DNA of 64,000 nucleotides from Mesostigma viride (GCA_009746045.1 RPFO01000253.1:1049069-1113068), one strand, 5' to 3'; counted from the first letter of the stretch, positions 12,134 through 24,428 are shown. The notes: generated from the letters alone by a model not told the origin. Program-made: numbers and translations.

Positions 12134-13827
12134 TTTATATTGGGTGTTGCATGCAGCCAAACAACTTTTTTCCAAATATGAGCATAGGCCATGCATTATT
12201 ATGATTGTTTTGGGGTTGCCAGCACTTAACATCAGTCATATAGCCCCAATACCTATTTAATTATGATTTGACAAAACAGGGTGTCGCTGCGGTGGCACCA
12301 TAAACACAGCATGACCATAGATGCAAGCAGAAAAAAGGCGGTAGTACTCAGTTCCCTCTGCCTCTTAGGTGTCTTTTGGACCTTTCGAGGTTTCCCCACA
12401 ACACGGTAAGCATGGCATGACATGGCATGCTCCCCAAGGGACGCCTCATACACAATTGCACGGCCGGGGCTGTCGCGCAGCACTGCAGGCAGCAACAGCC
12501 TGCCATGGGTATTGCACGTAACCATGAGGAATCCAAAGCCTCTATTACAAACACGCACAAGGATCATGCATTATAATGATAGGTGTGACCTTCCAAGCGC
12601 TTAGCTTCACTCACATAGCCCCAATATCTACGTTGTTACGGTATATTCTGACAGGGGTTTGCTGCCGCGGCAGCAGATGAACAGCACATGGCAAGATATA
12701 CAAGCATAACTGGACACCATTTGCACTGTCTTCTAGACCTCTAGCTTGATTTTAAGCTTTGCAAGGGTTGCCTGAGACATGGCCAGCATGGCAGGACCTG
12801 CCATGCTTCTTATGGAAAGCAAACACGTCTACACAGTGGGGGCCAGCCGCAGAGCACTGCACGAAGTAAGATAGCCTGCCTTACGTCACCTCGGCATTAG
12901 GCGCCGATAGGCAGCTAAAAACTGGCGATATCACAAGCAAATCGATGCCATTCCCTTTCTACCACCAGGACGCACTTACCTTTCACACCCCTCACACCCG
13001 GGATCACTAAGCACGCATATGCGTTGGCGCTGAACGTGGCTGCATCAGAAAAGCTGTTCAAGCTCGGCGTTTTCAAGTTGTCCGGAAGCGATGCAGCCCG
13101 CTAATCTGGCCGGACAGACGCTCCATGCGTCGTCCATTGACGTATGAAAGCGGCTGCAGCGGCCTCACCAGCGCTGTTCGCATACTTGCGCTCCCATATC
13201 TGGGGGCGCGCGCGCGTTTATTGTCCGCAACCCAGTTTTTCCTAGCTAAAAACACCCCTTCCTCTACCTATGGATTCACGACAAAAGGCTCGAATATAAC
13301 CAGCGCCCCTTTAGTCACGGCTGCCCCAACATCCCCCCCCGCCGTTCCGCTAGTCTCCTTCCCACATATCGAAGCATCGTCCTGCTGGCAGGCGCACTAT
13401 CAACGCCATCTACGCCCCATCTGAACTTCACTAACCTGGCATTCAGCACACAAATAACGACCCCACGAATTTATAAATCGGCTTTTGACACATTTAGCGG
13501 TCGGGCTAGCTTCAAGGATAATTTATCTGCCCAACGCGCTCCATACTGCTCGAAATGATGCACGAACGTGGCCATACGGTCCATTTTACTCGAGGCCGCC
13601 ATGGTCGTGCATTCGTGAAAATTCCTCGTCCCGTTGCACGAAAGTGGCCAAAATAGGTACTTTTCCACCTCACGTATTTTTCAGTAACCGTCGACCCCTG
13701 TCGACCCCAACGGGTCAGGACGCTCAGCACATGTACCAGATTCGCGCCACTGGGGCCGGACGACCCATAGGACCGGTCCTTCCCGCCAAAATACCGTACT
13801 TTGTGAGATCTTGGTAAAAAAGGCCTC
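12134..13827. other. Non-coding 1.7-kb block flanked by a palindrome
   Basis: No gene is seen. The palindrome GGCCTCAATTGAGGCC lies on both sides (12114-12129 and around 13832-13858, where it is doubled), exactly where the two ORF1-like segments break off. The block contains a diverged internal duplication: the text around CATATAGCCCCAATA occurs near 12238 and near 12613. It could be an insertion into the ORF1-like gene, but no matching terminal repeats were found. Confidence 0.4.
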
Positions 13828-13844
13828 AATTGAGCCAAAAGGCC

Positions 13845-14318
13845 TCAATTGAGGCCTCTGGACAAATAGACAACAAGGGAGCAGAGGGCGAAGCGTTGGA
13901 GCTTGGGGCGACTCATGCGGTGAATGATTGGGAGAGCCTCGGCGGGGTCGACAAGCTGGCCATCACCAGGCCAGCGGCCACGGTTGTGGGACGTGAGGTA
14001 CACGCACAGGGCTAGAAGCGAGGCGTGATTGCCGTAATACAAGTCTTCCATGAACCAACCGGGGCGGCGTTGCCAGAAGCCGGGGCTGTTGACGTCAAAG
14101 GAGGTCTCTTCCCAGGGCGGCTCAGTAGAGCGACTGCGCTTAGGTTCAGGCGATGCAGAGGGCGAGGCGAGCCCGGGAGGCTGGGCGAGCACCAGTGCAC
14201 TACTAGTGTCACCGTTGCCATCTGGGCCGGTGGGCGAAGCTGCAGCCGAAGCTGCAGGCGTATTTTCATTGCCGAGCGCAGCCGCCAGGCTGCGTTGCGT
14301 CGAGAGGCGTTTGCTCAT
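13845..14318 (-). pseudogene. N-terminal ORF of the 3.77-kb retroelement
   Basis: A 157-codon frame starts at an ATG only about 156 bp from the element's 5' end. It has a Ser/Pro/Ala-rich N-terminus with a basic patch (PEPKRSRSTEPP) and then a denser region with several Trp and Tyr (FWQRRPGWFMEDLYYGNH). It ends in the GGCCTCAATTGAGGCC palindrome, where it meets a stop. I do not recognise the fold. Its position suggests it is the 5' part of the ORF1 protein whose C-terminal part is at 11152-12122. The two do not join in a single frame. Confidence 0.4.
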
Positions 14319-14577
14319 CGTATATTGCGTAATAGCTTTGGAAAATTATATCAGCATGTGCGTCGTAGAAAGACGCATCGATTGTGATATTCACGGCTAA
14401 ATTCGGTGCTCAAACGTGAAAGTTATGAGCTCCGCCGTCAGCCATGGCTATCTCGTGGCTCGTGGCTCGTTGTTGAGGGAGTGGATGCGGTGCTCAAACA
14501 GAGCTGGGACCACTAGGTCGGCCAGCAACATCTGGGTGTAGTTCATGGCAGGTTTACCTACCCTTTTAGGAACGTCC

Positions 14578-15224
14578 TCACGGTGCTCACGTATGGCGCC
14601 GAGGCGTGGACACTCACCCCAACACTGGCATCTAGGCTAGACGGCACAGTTTACAGGATGCTCCGACAGGTCCTGAATGTAGGGTTTTCCAAGCGCCCGT
14701 CATCAGAGTCTTTGTATCAGGGCATGCCTCGTATTTCGGACGAGATTAGACAGCGTAGGATAGCATTTGTAGGACACCTTGCCCGCACCAGCCAGGTCGA
14801 CACCACCCTTGGTCTGGCCGGCCCCCAGCGGCTTGGCCAGCCAGGGCGGCACATTCTGACCTGGCCTGGCCCCGCGGACATTCCCAAAAGGGTAGGGAAA
14901 CCTGTCACCAACTATGTTCAGATGTTGCTGGACGACCTAGTGGTCCCAGCCCAGTTTGAGCACCGCATCCACTCTCTCTCCCGTCTTTGGACTGCCATGC
15001 AGGACAAGACGCGGTGGCAGAAGATTGTCAAGGCGCACACGCCCGATCCTGTGGGCAAGCCACCTCCCCCCAAGCGGAGGAGGCGTTTTGATGAGTAGTG
15101 TAGGCAGGATTTTCTAGATAGAGTTAGGATAGTTCGATCACGCGGCTTCCCCCCTCCCATCCATCATGAAATATGTGCTACATGACCTCCCCACGGAGGC
15201 ATGTTATAATTTAATTTAATTTAA
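14578..15224 (+). mobile_element. 5'-truncated LINE (copy II), ORF2 C-terminus
   Basis: The copy is flanked by TTTAGGAACGTCC (14565-14577) and TTTAGGAATGTCC (15225-15237), a 13-bp target duplication with one mismatch, inside LINE copy I. It encodes in one frame (to a stop at 15098) the last roughly 170 residues of the LINE ORF2, including VLTYGAEAWTL, RRIAFVGHLARTSQVDT, and the lysine/proline-rich end GKPPPPKRRRRFDE. A 3' UTR and a (TTTAA)n tail follow. Its AEAW and GHLAR motifs are typical of the post-RT region of these LINEs. The intact frame suggests recent insertion. Confidence 0.8.
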
Positions 15225-15237
15225 TTTAGGAATGTCC

Positions 15238-15962
15238 TTGGGTCCAGGCCAGGTCAAAATATGCCGCCTTGGTTGGCCAAGCCGCTGGGGGCCGGCCAGG
15301 CCAAGGGCGGTGTCGACCTGGCTGGTGCGAGCAAGATGTCCTACAAATGCTTTCCTACGCTGCCTAATCTCGTCCGAAATACGAGGCATACCCTGATCAT
15401 ACAAAGACTCTAGCTAATGACCTACGATGGGAAAACCCTACATTCAGGACCTGTCGGAGCATCCTGTAAACCGTGCCGTCGAGCTTAGCTGCCAGTGTGT
15501 CCGTGAGTGTCCACGCCTCGGCGCCATACGTAAGCACTGTGAGGACGAGGACCTTGAAGAGCATGCGCTTGCGGTGCTCGCCCAGGCCCTTCGAGCGGCA
15601 GTAGGTGGTGAGCGAACGGAGCCTGGCCTAGTAGGCCAGGCCGATGCGGATGTCCACATCGTCGGCGGTGTCAGGGAGCATGCTCCCCAGCAGTTTGAAG
15701 CGGTCACGGAACGGGACCTGGAGCCGTCCTGTCGAGCAGGCGCGGCAGCGGTGGTTTACTGGAGGCCCCAATCACCATCGCCTCAGTTTTGACACTAATC
15801 TCCAACCCCATCGCCCTCGCCTCCAGGCCCAGACAGTACGTCCAGCCAGGTCTGAATGTGCTCGGGGCGCGCGATGAGGGTGGTGTCGTCCGCATAAATC
15901 AGGTCGGCCAGGCGGTAGCCAGTACGAATCCCGCCGTGCTCGCGCTCGTTAAGGATGTCCAA
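15238..15962 (-). pseudogene. Reverse-transcriptase fragment of LINE copy I
   Basis: Read on the minus strand this contains RLADLIYADDTTLI (the YADD catalytic box of the RT palm) at the 5' end. LEISVKTEAMVIGAS, LTVLTYGAEAWTLT and RRKAFVGHLARTSQ follow in different frames, so it is frameshifted. It starts abruptly at the 18-bp target duplication and is therefore a 5' truncation within RT. Confidence 0.75.
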
Positions 15963-15980
15963 GCGGCGCGCTTTCATAAT

Positions 15981-17569
15981 GCCATAGCTCATACTCCATG
16001 CGGCTCACCGTAGTCAATATACATGGTTGACAGAGTTTCAGTTCCCACATACAGTGCAGAGCTGTGGATTCCGTCATTTGAGCATGCGGTTTGCCTCGAT
16101 CAATTGATTAGGGTACTGTAGTATGAATTGGCTGCTGAGACTTCAGACCCTAGGCCCGTGCCCTGTTTTCTTGCATGTCTTGGGAATGGATCGAACTGAA
16201 GGTACTTCTTCAAACTTCTTGTGTACCCCGGCATTCTCCCAAATGCGCCACGTGCGTAGTAGATTAATGATAGTAGCCTGTTGACGGTGATTTGATACCG
16301 TCAACAGCTAAAGGTCGCCTATATGATGTTCCAACCTCTATGATCTAAAGGCATGCATGACGACCGACTGGACAGCAATTGGTAGGGTCCTTACACGCAC
16401 GCACTAAATCGTCTCTTCGAAGTCAACATATGCACCCAAATATTGTCCCCAGTACATGCATCATGCTCGGCATTTCCAATCTTGCATGGCGGCATCAGTA
16501 GGCCTCCCCGGCCCTGTGGCCTTCACTTGTACGGAGTACGGCATGGTCCAGTCATGGAAAATTTAATGCTCTCATTCACTGCTCGAGCACACAAACGCTA
16601 AAACTGATGTCCATAGAATGGTTGTCTCCTTGATGGAATGCTGGCCTGGCAAGTAGCAGATTTGAGGCAGGGCTGACACTAGTACTAAACCTAAAACGTC
16701 TGGTCCCACAATATCTCATGCACAGAAGCCGCTAACGTATTATATGGCCGCTAGCTAGGTAAACGCTTCAACTACCAAGGGTGCGCGCCTGTCGAGCATG
16801 AGTCTAGGTCGGCATTCTCACAAGCAACTGCTTGAAAAAAATTGTTTATCGTAATGGTGGTATCAAAGCAAGAAGTGGTGTTCATTTGAATGGCACCCTT
16901 TGTTCCAATAGCCGATGTCATCGCCATGCGGCCATCGATAGCCTCGTGCAATTAACTCTGGGCCAGAAGGCTTTAAGTTTCGCCGTCGTAGTAGTAAGAA
17001 TTAAAGGGACGAAAAACAAACAAATCATCAAATCCTGACATTGTCCGGTTGCGGGTCACACCCTCACGTCTTCGCGGGACCTTGAACAGTGAGCAGAGCC
17101 CGATCTTGCCAAGCTTCACGTCATGTCGCCACGTGTTACTTTTTTTCTCAACGTGTTCTGGCAGTGCAGAGACAGGCAGGGTCGCTGGCGCCATTCACTG
17201 GGAGGCGCGCCGGCGGTCCCCGCGCGCCGATGCCAACCTTATCTGGAACCTTTCGGAAGTCCCTGGATAATGCCACGTTGCCGCTTTACCCCATTCCACG
17301 CGATCGTGGCAACAAATGCTGTAAGCGTGGCCGGTGTTGCTGTTTAGGGAACCTGCGTTCCAAGGTTCTAGAAAGGCCGTCGGGGCGAGCACGTCAATTG
17401 GATACCTTTCTAGTTAGGGTGGGCGGTATTTCGGAATTAATGACAAGATCGCCGGAGTAAATAAATCGTTGAGTTACTATACTTGTGCCTCAAGAATTCC
17501 ATTAAGCATAGTTAGCCCGTAACGACTCCCATTTCTTTGGACTAGTGATCCTAATTGAATACGTGCGCC
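15981..17569. other. Intergenic, no gene seen; NBR1-like promoter side
   Basis: No reading frame with recognisable content on either strand. The last few hundred bases should hold the promoter of the NBR1-like gene, but no confident TATA or initiator is visible. Confidence 0.5.
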
Positions 17570-20500
17570 ATGGCTAGCCCGATCGTTGTAAAGGTCTCCA
17601 TGGGAGAGGATATACGACGCATGACAATCGATCGATCCGAATTCAGAGCTGACAGGTTGTATCAGCGAGTCGCATCCCTTTTTGGTATCGATGGCGCCGG
17701 ACTTACCCTGCAAAAGCGGTTCATCATGAAGTACGATGACGACGAGGGCGACAAGGTACTCGTATTTCCTATTTATCTTTGTTGACCAGGATTTCTAGAA
17801 TTTCGACTGTTGGTCATTGGTAGGTTGAAAATTGAGGAAATCGAGGTAGCTTCTTGAATATTCTCTGTCTATGAATCTCTTCTAATTTCCATCAATCGTC
17901 ACCAACAGGTCACGCTGGCCACCGAGGATGACGTCAAGGAGCTTCTCAGGCAGAACCCGGAGCGCCTGCGGCTTCAGGTCATCCTCTGTTCCGGTAAGTT
18001 ACTGCCCCTGCCGGTCTCAATTCGGACCTCCCCACCCCACCCCCCGAGGATCTGCTCCGACAATCGCATCCTCTAGAAGTGCGATCTCGTTTCCTATACA
18101 CCCTCGCCTTGCCCGCCTCTTCTAACGGGCCCTCCCGTGCGATTGCCTCCTAAAATTTTCTTCGGGAAGAAGTCCCGGCCATTTCCATCAGCCCTAAATT
18201 AGCTTGGTTAATAACCTTTTGGAAATGCCTTTCCTAGTAGAGGCTTCGCGAGAGCCACCCCTCGGACAGGGGGTCGGTTGGCCCGGACCTAGTTTATGCA
18301 CTGACATCAACCTTTATTCCCTGTAACCAACCTCTCCCGTGTGCCTTCCGTCCTCGCAGCAATGGCGCTGCCTCCACCGCCCTCGCCGGCTACCCCCGCA
18401 TCGCCAGCACACTCCGATGCCCCTGCGCCCGAGATGCCCCTTCCCCACGGCATGCCCCTCCCCCACGGGATTCCTCTGCCCCACAGCATGCCCCTTCCTT
18501 TAACTCCGGACACCGAGACCGAGGCGGCCCTGTCGGTCCTCCGCAAGCGCCTGGCCAAGCTCTCCCAGCAGCTGCTCCAGGGGCTTATCCCTGCGGTGAA
18601 TGCCTCGGCCACCAAGGTCGTCCGACTCCTGGCGTCCGCAGTGGATCACCCCACTGGCCACGCTGCGCGGTTGCGGCGGGTAGCCCACGCGTGGCTGAGG
18701 GAGTTGTTGCTCTCATTCCCCCAGGCGGCAGAGATGATGCGTGCCGCGCGGGAAGAGATGAGTGGGGACGCGGCGCATCTGTTCGGGCCGGTGCTGAACG
18801 ACCCCGACGTGGTGGCGCTCAGGGGTGCGTACATGGAAGCGCGGGAAGTAGTTGACTTTGCACAAGGGCAGGTGGGAGCGAGCTTGTTCACTCCTCTGTC
18901 GTGCTGGACACGGGGGTGGATTTGTCACACACACACACACACGCTATTGAAAGAGATCGTGTTCACGATGCGGTTTGCTCAGAATCCTGAGAAAGAATCA
19001 GAACCAAGGGGATTCATTCAAGGATCTTTGAAGAATTTTGAGGGCCAGTTTGGGAAGTTTATATCAGTTTTGTCGTTAAGTGCGTGTCATCTTTCCCTGC
19101 ATGATCCGTTACCGCCGATGTCCTGCACATCCACCTCTTGGTCTCACGCCCGCTGCTTCCTGCCGGCATTATTGTTCCTCCCACCACGCGTAGCCTGCTG
19201 GCCTGCAGTGTTAGCCCGTTCGCGTTCCCTGTAACCAGCTGCCCCCTGGTCTTCATGCACCTGCATTTGGATGTCTGCTTGTCATCTGCTACGTTTGTGT
19301 CCATCACTCGTTGGATGTGTTTCCCTCTCATTGCGTACTAACGGCATGCCGTGTGCGTCGGTTGCCGGTTCTGGGGGAACTTCTCGTACCTGCTCATTCT
19401 TTCTTAATTGCGTGTTTTTTCTATAAACTCTTGCAGGCATGGACAGCCACCGTGATGATGCCAACCGTGGCGGCGGCAGCAGCAGCCGCGACGGTGCCGG
19501 CTCCAGCAGCCACCGCCCCTCCGCCAGCAAGGCGGCCAACTGGCCCCCTGTCCACCTGGCGGTCGTTTGCGATGGCTGCGGGATGGGCCCGATCGTCGGC
19601 GTGCGCTACAAGAGCACGTCCATTGACAACTTCGACCTGTGCCAGGAGTGCAAGGCCGACCCCTCGCTACCCGAGGCTTCTGGTACTTTCACTCGCATGG
19701 ACTCATTGGCGCCCTCTGGGTGCCCCTACGTGGGGCCGCACTTTGCCGCCCCCCCGCCCCCCTTTGTGCCGCACCCGATGGTCCCTCAGCCGGTTTTTGA
19801 CCCATCGGGTGCGTGCGGGGGCCCAGGTGTGTATGTCCCGGGGTTCCCACCCCCACCGTCATTTGACCAGGTGCCCCCCGGCGCCCCGCCGGTGCCCCCT
19901 CCGCACGCGTGGGGTCCTCCTCCCTTTGGTGGCGCCCACCCCGGCCCCCAGGGGCCGTCGCCCTACCGTGGCAACGGGTTCGGAGGCTCCTGGAGACGCG
20001 GCGGTGGTGGCTGGGGGAACCGTGGTGGCAGCGGCAGCGGGGGCCGGTGCGGGTCGGGCGGCCCCACCAGTTGGCACGCATGGCCCCAGAGCGGGGGGCA
20101 GAGGCTGGGCGGCAGCGGCGCGGGGCGGTCATCTCAGAAGGCATGGAGGGAGGGTGAGTCATGGAGGGAGGGCAGGGCACAGGGGCAGGCGCAGATGCAG
20201 GAGGGACCTGCGGATGGCCAGTCACAGCAGCAGCAGGAGCAGTCGGCACACGGGCAGCAGCAGCAGCAGCAACAGATGTCGTTGCATCAGCAGCAGGAGC
20301 AGGGCGATGCTGGGTCGAGCCATGCATTGGACGCCCGCTTTGTGGCGGACGTGACCATCGAGGATGGCTGCACCATGGCTCCAGGGACCCGCTTCGTCAA
20401 GATCTGGCGCGTGCGTAATTCTGGCACAGCGCCCTGGCCCGCGTCCACCCACATTGTTCAGGTGGGCGGGGATGACCTGGGCGCACCCCTGGCCACGCCA

Positions 20501-21754
20501 CTCGCCCGGTTTAGTGACTACCGCCGCCCGTGCCCCGGTGCTGGGAACCCCGACCAGCCTTGCCCGTGCGCCGGTGGTGAGTGCAGTGGTAGGGGTCGCT
20601 GCTCCGAGGGGGGATGCTGCGGCAGTGCCAGTTCTGCCGACGGCACGTCATCGTCATCGGGTGCTATTTCTGGCCTCCCCGTGGGTGGCGAGATGGACAT
20701 CGCTGTGGACATGCAGGCCCCGCTGTCCCCGGGGCGCCACGTGGCGTATTTCCGGCTTGCCGACGGCCGCGATGGCCGCCGCTTCGGCCACCGCATGTGG
20801 TGTTTCATCCAGGTGCGGGGCGCAGCCGAGGGGGAGGGCATGGTTGCTGGTGATGGGTGCCGGCACTCTGGCCCCTCGGTCGAGGAGGTGTGCTGTGAGG
20901 ACGTGTGCCCACGGGTGGAGGACCCGCCCGAGACGCCTTCGGCGACGTCTTCGATGCAGGGGGATGGAGTTGATGATGGAATGACGGATGGATTCACGGA
21001 TGGGGGGGCGGATGAGGGCGGTGCGGAGGACAACGGAGCGGCCACTGAGAGCGTCCCGAGAGGAGCCATGGGCGTGAAGGCGGGCGGCGACGAGGAACAG
21101 GGACAGGTTCAGGCAGAGGCACCATGGACGGTGCCCCAGGCTGCCCCAGGGGTTGGTGCGGGGCCATCTGCTGCCTCTTCTGTGTCGACGGCACAACCGG
21201 CACACGGCCAGGCGGCAGGAAGCGCGGGTGCTGGACTTACCCAGCTGTTTGAGTCGCTTGGCCCGCTCCTGAACGTGCTCATGGGCACAGCTGGCAATAA
21301 TGCTTGCAACGCGTCGGCCGCGTCGGCCTCCACCCCGGTGCCAGCACCGCAGCCACAGGCGGCAGCCGCCAACAACACCCCACCTGCTAGCGTACCAGCC
21401 AGCCAGGCACCACCGCAACCCACCAGCCAGCAGGCAGCCCCGCAGCTTCAGCCGACGCAGCCGCAGGTGCCATTGCCGGGGGCAGCTGGTGCGGCCCCCC
21501 CTGCCAGCCACCCCTGGGAGGCGCTCCTGCAGCAGTTCCTACCACAACTGATCGAGTCGCTGCAGCAGTCGCCGTATCGGGACACGGTCCTGAATGCGGT
21601 GAATGCTGGCATCCACGAGGCGGCAGCAGCAGCCAGCGCGGCGTCCCACGCGGCCACGCACGCTCAGTCGGTGGCACAGGCGGCGCAGCAGGCGGCGCAG
21701 CAGGCCGCGCAGGTGGCGGCGCAGGCTACACAGCAGCAGCAGCAGCCACAGTAG
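17570..21754 (+). CDS. NBR1: NBR1/p62-like selective autophagy receptor
   Basis: Exons: 17570-17755, 17909-17993, 18360-18871, and a long last exon from about 19437. The first two encode a PB1 domain (VVKVSMGEDIRRMTIDRSEF, then VTLATEDDVKELL). Exon 3 adds a Pro/His-rich linker and a helical region. The last exon encodes a ZZ zinc finger (CDGCGMGPIVGVRYKS then CQEC), Gly- and Gln-rich linkers, an NBR1/FW domain (TRFVKIWRVRNSGTAPWP ... HRMWCFIQV), and an Ala/Gln-rich tail with a possible LC3-interacting motif (PWEALL). PB1-ZZ-FW is the order in plant NBR1, which carries ubiquitinated cargo to autophagosomes. I see no clear UBA domain. The phase from exon 3 into the ZZ frame (ATG at 19439) is off by one base, so a small exon is missing from this model or the ZZ part initiates separately. 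Confidence 0.8.
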
Positions 21755-22659
21755 CAGCAGAGCAGAGCTTGCTTCCCAGCTTTGTGACTACCACACCACC
21801 AGCTTTGTGATTACCAGTGTTGTGCCATGGGCAGTTGCTTCTCTGCGCAGGCTGGGCAGGTGTAGGAGATGCCGCTCTTGTTTAGTTAGTTGCGATGATA
21901 GCCTCGAGTGGTGCTGTGGATCTGGGCGCAATTTGAACCCCTATGGGTTGTGTGGGCGGTGCCCTGCCGCCGGCTGGAATGCATGGGCTTGTTTAGCTCG
22001 AGGTTTGTACCTTAATCTTTGTTTTCATGGGGTGTAGGCGCGAGATATAGTAGTATGTAGATTATGTCCTTGGACCATGGTGATTTATGGGCGCACCTGC
22101 TGTACTGGTGGCCACGCCATGTTTGGTCAGTTTTTCCAAGCTTGTTTGCTGTATGTGTTACAAGCATAGATTGTCTTGGCCTGTAGTCATACCTGCAGTC
22201 TTGGTGGTCCTTGTAAATATTTCAAACATTTTTCTGGTATATATTGCAAGTACATTGTGCTCTGGTTTGCAGTTTATCCTTGAATGCATAGTTGCCATTT
22301 CCACGGCGTTGGATCGCCATGCGTCCAGGCATAGTTGTCTCACTTCATATATACGAGGAGCTCCCCAACTCTAGCTAGCTCGATCCATTCAATCATCAGG
22401 TGCGTCACCCGTCATGGGAAGAACGCCCAGCGTGCATGATGTACCGCTAGAGCTTGGCACTACCTGCTCTGTGGCATGTCGATCCCTTGGTTTGTTAGTT
22501 TAGGCATTAGATCAATAGATAGAATCGAACCCGTAGAATTGTTTGTCCATCCTTTGTTCATTAATTAATTGAGGTTAATACTCCGTGTTGGCCGACCTCA
22601 TGGTCCCAGCCTTGTCGCGACTTTTCATTCGATCCGTGGAAGGTAACTCGACCTTAAAA
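21755..22659. other. 3' flank of NBR1-like gene, no second gene
   Basis: Probably 3' UTR and intergenic DNA. The motif GTTGGATCGCCATGCGTCCA near 22309 recurs in slightly altered form near 10142 and 50865, each close to TAGTTGTCTCAC, so it is a dispersed short repeat. Confidence 0.5.
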
Positions 22660-23145
22660 TTCGCCCCGACGTAGTGGATGTCGGTTATACGCGCCACATT
22701 CCGACCATCCTGAACCAGATCGTCGCGCCTTATTTGCTGAGCTGGAGAACGGGGCGAACTCGACCCCTGGTCGCAAATACCTGGCGCTGCTCCTGGACGC
22801 CAACGCCACGTACGCTTCCACCCGGTATACCGGCGGATGTCAGCACGCCCCAGCTCTGGTATGGATCCCAATGGCAACACTCGCCTTTTTGATGATCTGC
22901 TTTCGTCATGTGATCAAATGGTGGCTGCCAACACTCGCTTCCCACATGGTCATGCTGATTTGGTCCGTACGCACATCGACTCCCGGGCCACCGGCGCTGT
23001 GCAACGCTGCCTTGACTATGTTGTTGTCCGCAAGTGCCACCAAGGATCTGTACTAGCTGCCCGCTCACACGAGACCCCTCTGGTGCGTTCAGATCACGGC
23101 AGGCCTTGTAACCGCCTGCATCCGCCTGCGCTTCCCCTCGCATCA
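22660..23145 (+). pseudogene. Decayed LINE APE-endonuclease fragment
   Basis: In shifting plus-strand frames this reads as the end of an APE-type endonuclease: LDANATYASTR-like text, SGMDPNGNTRLFDDLL, QRCLDYVVVRKCH and PLVRSDHGR. These correspond to the D-x-N, LDYVVV and SDH boxes of the intact endonuclease at 60869-62080. Several stops and frameshifts show it is dead. Confidence 0.6.
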
Positions 23146-23702
23146 TATGCGCATCTGCCTTGGTACCTTCTAGAGGATTCTAGAAGTATCTAACACGCGG
23201 CATGCACTGAACTACATGGAATGCATGTCCACGTAGGATATTCAGCAAGACTGATGAAGGTGCCAAGCGCAACAGGTTCTTATGCGCAATAAAGGAGAAG
23301 GAAGGAAGAACAACAGTAACGTATGAGAACAATAAAGAGAACGTTCATTCTATGCTTTCTGATTTCCATCGCATTCCGTATATTTGCAACTCCTACGTGG
23401 AATGCATGATTTGGAATGTCCTAGAGGATCGGCGTTGTATCTGGGCCGCTACAGACCTATAAGCACCATCACAACGACGCATACTGGGTCAGGCAGAGGC
23501 TTTGGCACCGTCACGATGTCCCCGACGCGCACACAATGTTCGCCCTGCTTGTCTGTCCACTTGGCCATTCCCTGCAGGAAGTTTACATCCATAGCATCAA
23601 ACATGGGAACGCGACTTGCTTCCGTCATTCACCCTGCCTTACGGTTCATGCATTCATTCACAAGGCAAGAATACTGCCAAACAATGCCCATGACAAGGTG
23701 GC
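23146..23702. other. No gene seen
   Basis: AT-moderate spacer without coding signal or recognisable element ends. Confidence 0.4.
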
Positions 23703-23838
23703 TGCACATGCATGTACAACTATTTCAGCCTAACAAGTCCACGACAAGAAAACAAGCACAGCACAAGTGAACATGTGGATGAACAAGCATGCAACAAAAG
23801 CCCAGTAATAACAAGCCAATGCATATATATGAAGTGCG
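23703..23838. repeat. About 150-bp dispersed/tandem unit, copy 1
   Basis: The unit contains CATGCATGTACAACTATTTC, CACAGCACAAGTGAACATGT and AGCCCAGTAATAACAAGCCA. Further copies lie at 26546-26811, and a partial one at 62086-62155 abuts the splice donor of the minus-strand exon at 62157. This suggests the units are tandemly duplicated intron sequence of that host gene. The LINE pair at 23839-26545 is inserted between the first and second copies. Confidence 0.7.
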
Positions 23839-24428
23839 GATGGCGCTGCCTTCTATTCCCCCAACCACCGGCCTGACATCGTGGTGCTGGACTTTGAGGG
23901 GGGTGGCCGGCATCTGCTTATTGACGTTTCGGTGGCGCGGCCCTTGGCTCTTAGCCACGTGGCTGGGGCCTCCCTCACGGCAGGTTACACGGCGGACCGG
24001 GCGGAGCGGGCCAAGCTCCTGGCCTACGGCGACGTCGGGCACCATCGTGTGGTGCCCTTTGTCCTGGAGGAGTTTGGGGCCATGGGGCCCCTGACCTCCG
24101 CCTTCTTCAAGGAGTGTTGCCGGCTCCGGGAGGACCGGCTGGACCTGGAGGGCCAGCGGGCCCCATGGTCGGCGCGGACCTGGACGTCATATTGGCGTCA
24201 GCGCTTGTCGGTGGCGCTGACTCGGGCCATGGCTGACATCATGCTCCGCCGTACGCGGGCTGATTTTGCGGTGCAGCAGGGCTATTAGGTTCCTCCCGTT
24301 AGGCGTTTCCATTGGTCTTATCGTAGTATAGAGCTTTGACATGGCTCTGTATATAGGTTTATAGCTGGGCGTTTGCTTTGGTTTGAGTGATTTCACTCTG
24401 CTGTAAGTAATTATATTTTTAATATATA
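23839..24428 (+). mobile_element. Restriction-endonuclease LINE, 5'-truncated copy 1
   Basis: About 590 bp virtually identical to 25956-26545, ending in the same A/T-rich 3' end (TTTTTAATATAT). It encodes the last roughly 150 residues of the element protein, including the PD-(D/E)XK-type motif RPDIVVLDFEGGG...LIDVSV, to the stop at 24288. A handful of differences (for example near 24235) indicate very recent origin. It abuts copy 2 directly. Confidence 0.8.

Larger units (their letters stand above)
10709..14474 (-). mobile_element. 3.77-kb retroelement with ORF1-like coding, no RT seen
   Basis: The element is bounded by a 12-bp target duplication GAGGGAGTGGAT (10697-10708 and 14475-14486) within LINE copy I. 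It has a (TTGAA)n tail at the left, so it points to the minus strand. The tail is followed by a 3' hairpin block (CTCCGTTGGGAG, then TATGTAGCACAT) shared with other retroelements here. It encodes two ORF1-like segments (14318-13845 and about 12122-11152) separated by about 1.7 kb of non-coding sequence. No reverse transcriptase or endonuclease is visible, so it probably moved in trans, or it is the ORF1 part of a larger family. Confidence 0.7.
10434..15962 (-). mobile_element. 5'-truncated LINE (copy I), split by two later insertions
   Basis: An 18-bp direct repeat, GCGGCGCGCTTTCATAAT, lies at 10416-10433 and 15963-15980, a textbook target duplication. Between them, on the minus strand, are LINE pieces in order: the reverse-transcriptase end with YADD at 15962-15238, a middle piece at 14577-14475, and the ORF2 C-terminus, 3' UTR and (TTAAA)-type tail at 10708-10434. 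The breaks are a 3.77-kb element (10709-14474) and an inverted LINE (14578-15224), each with its own target duplication. Without them the copy is about 1.1 kb. The family is the same as the long LINE at 26812-62085. Confidence 0.82.
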
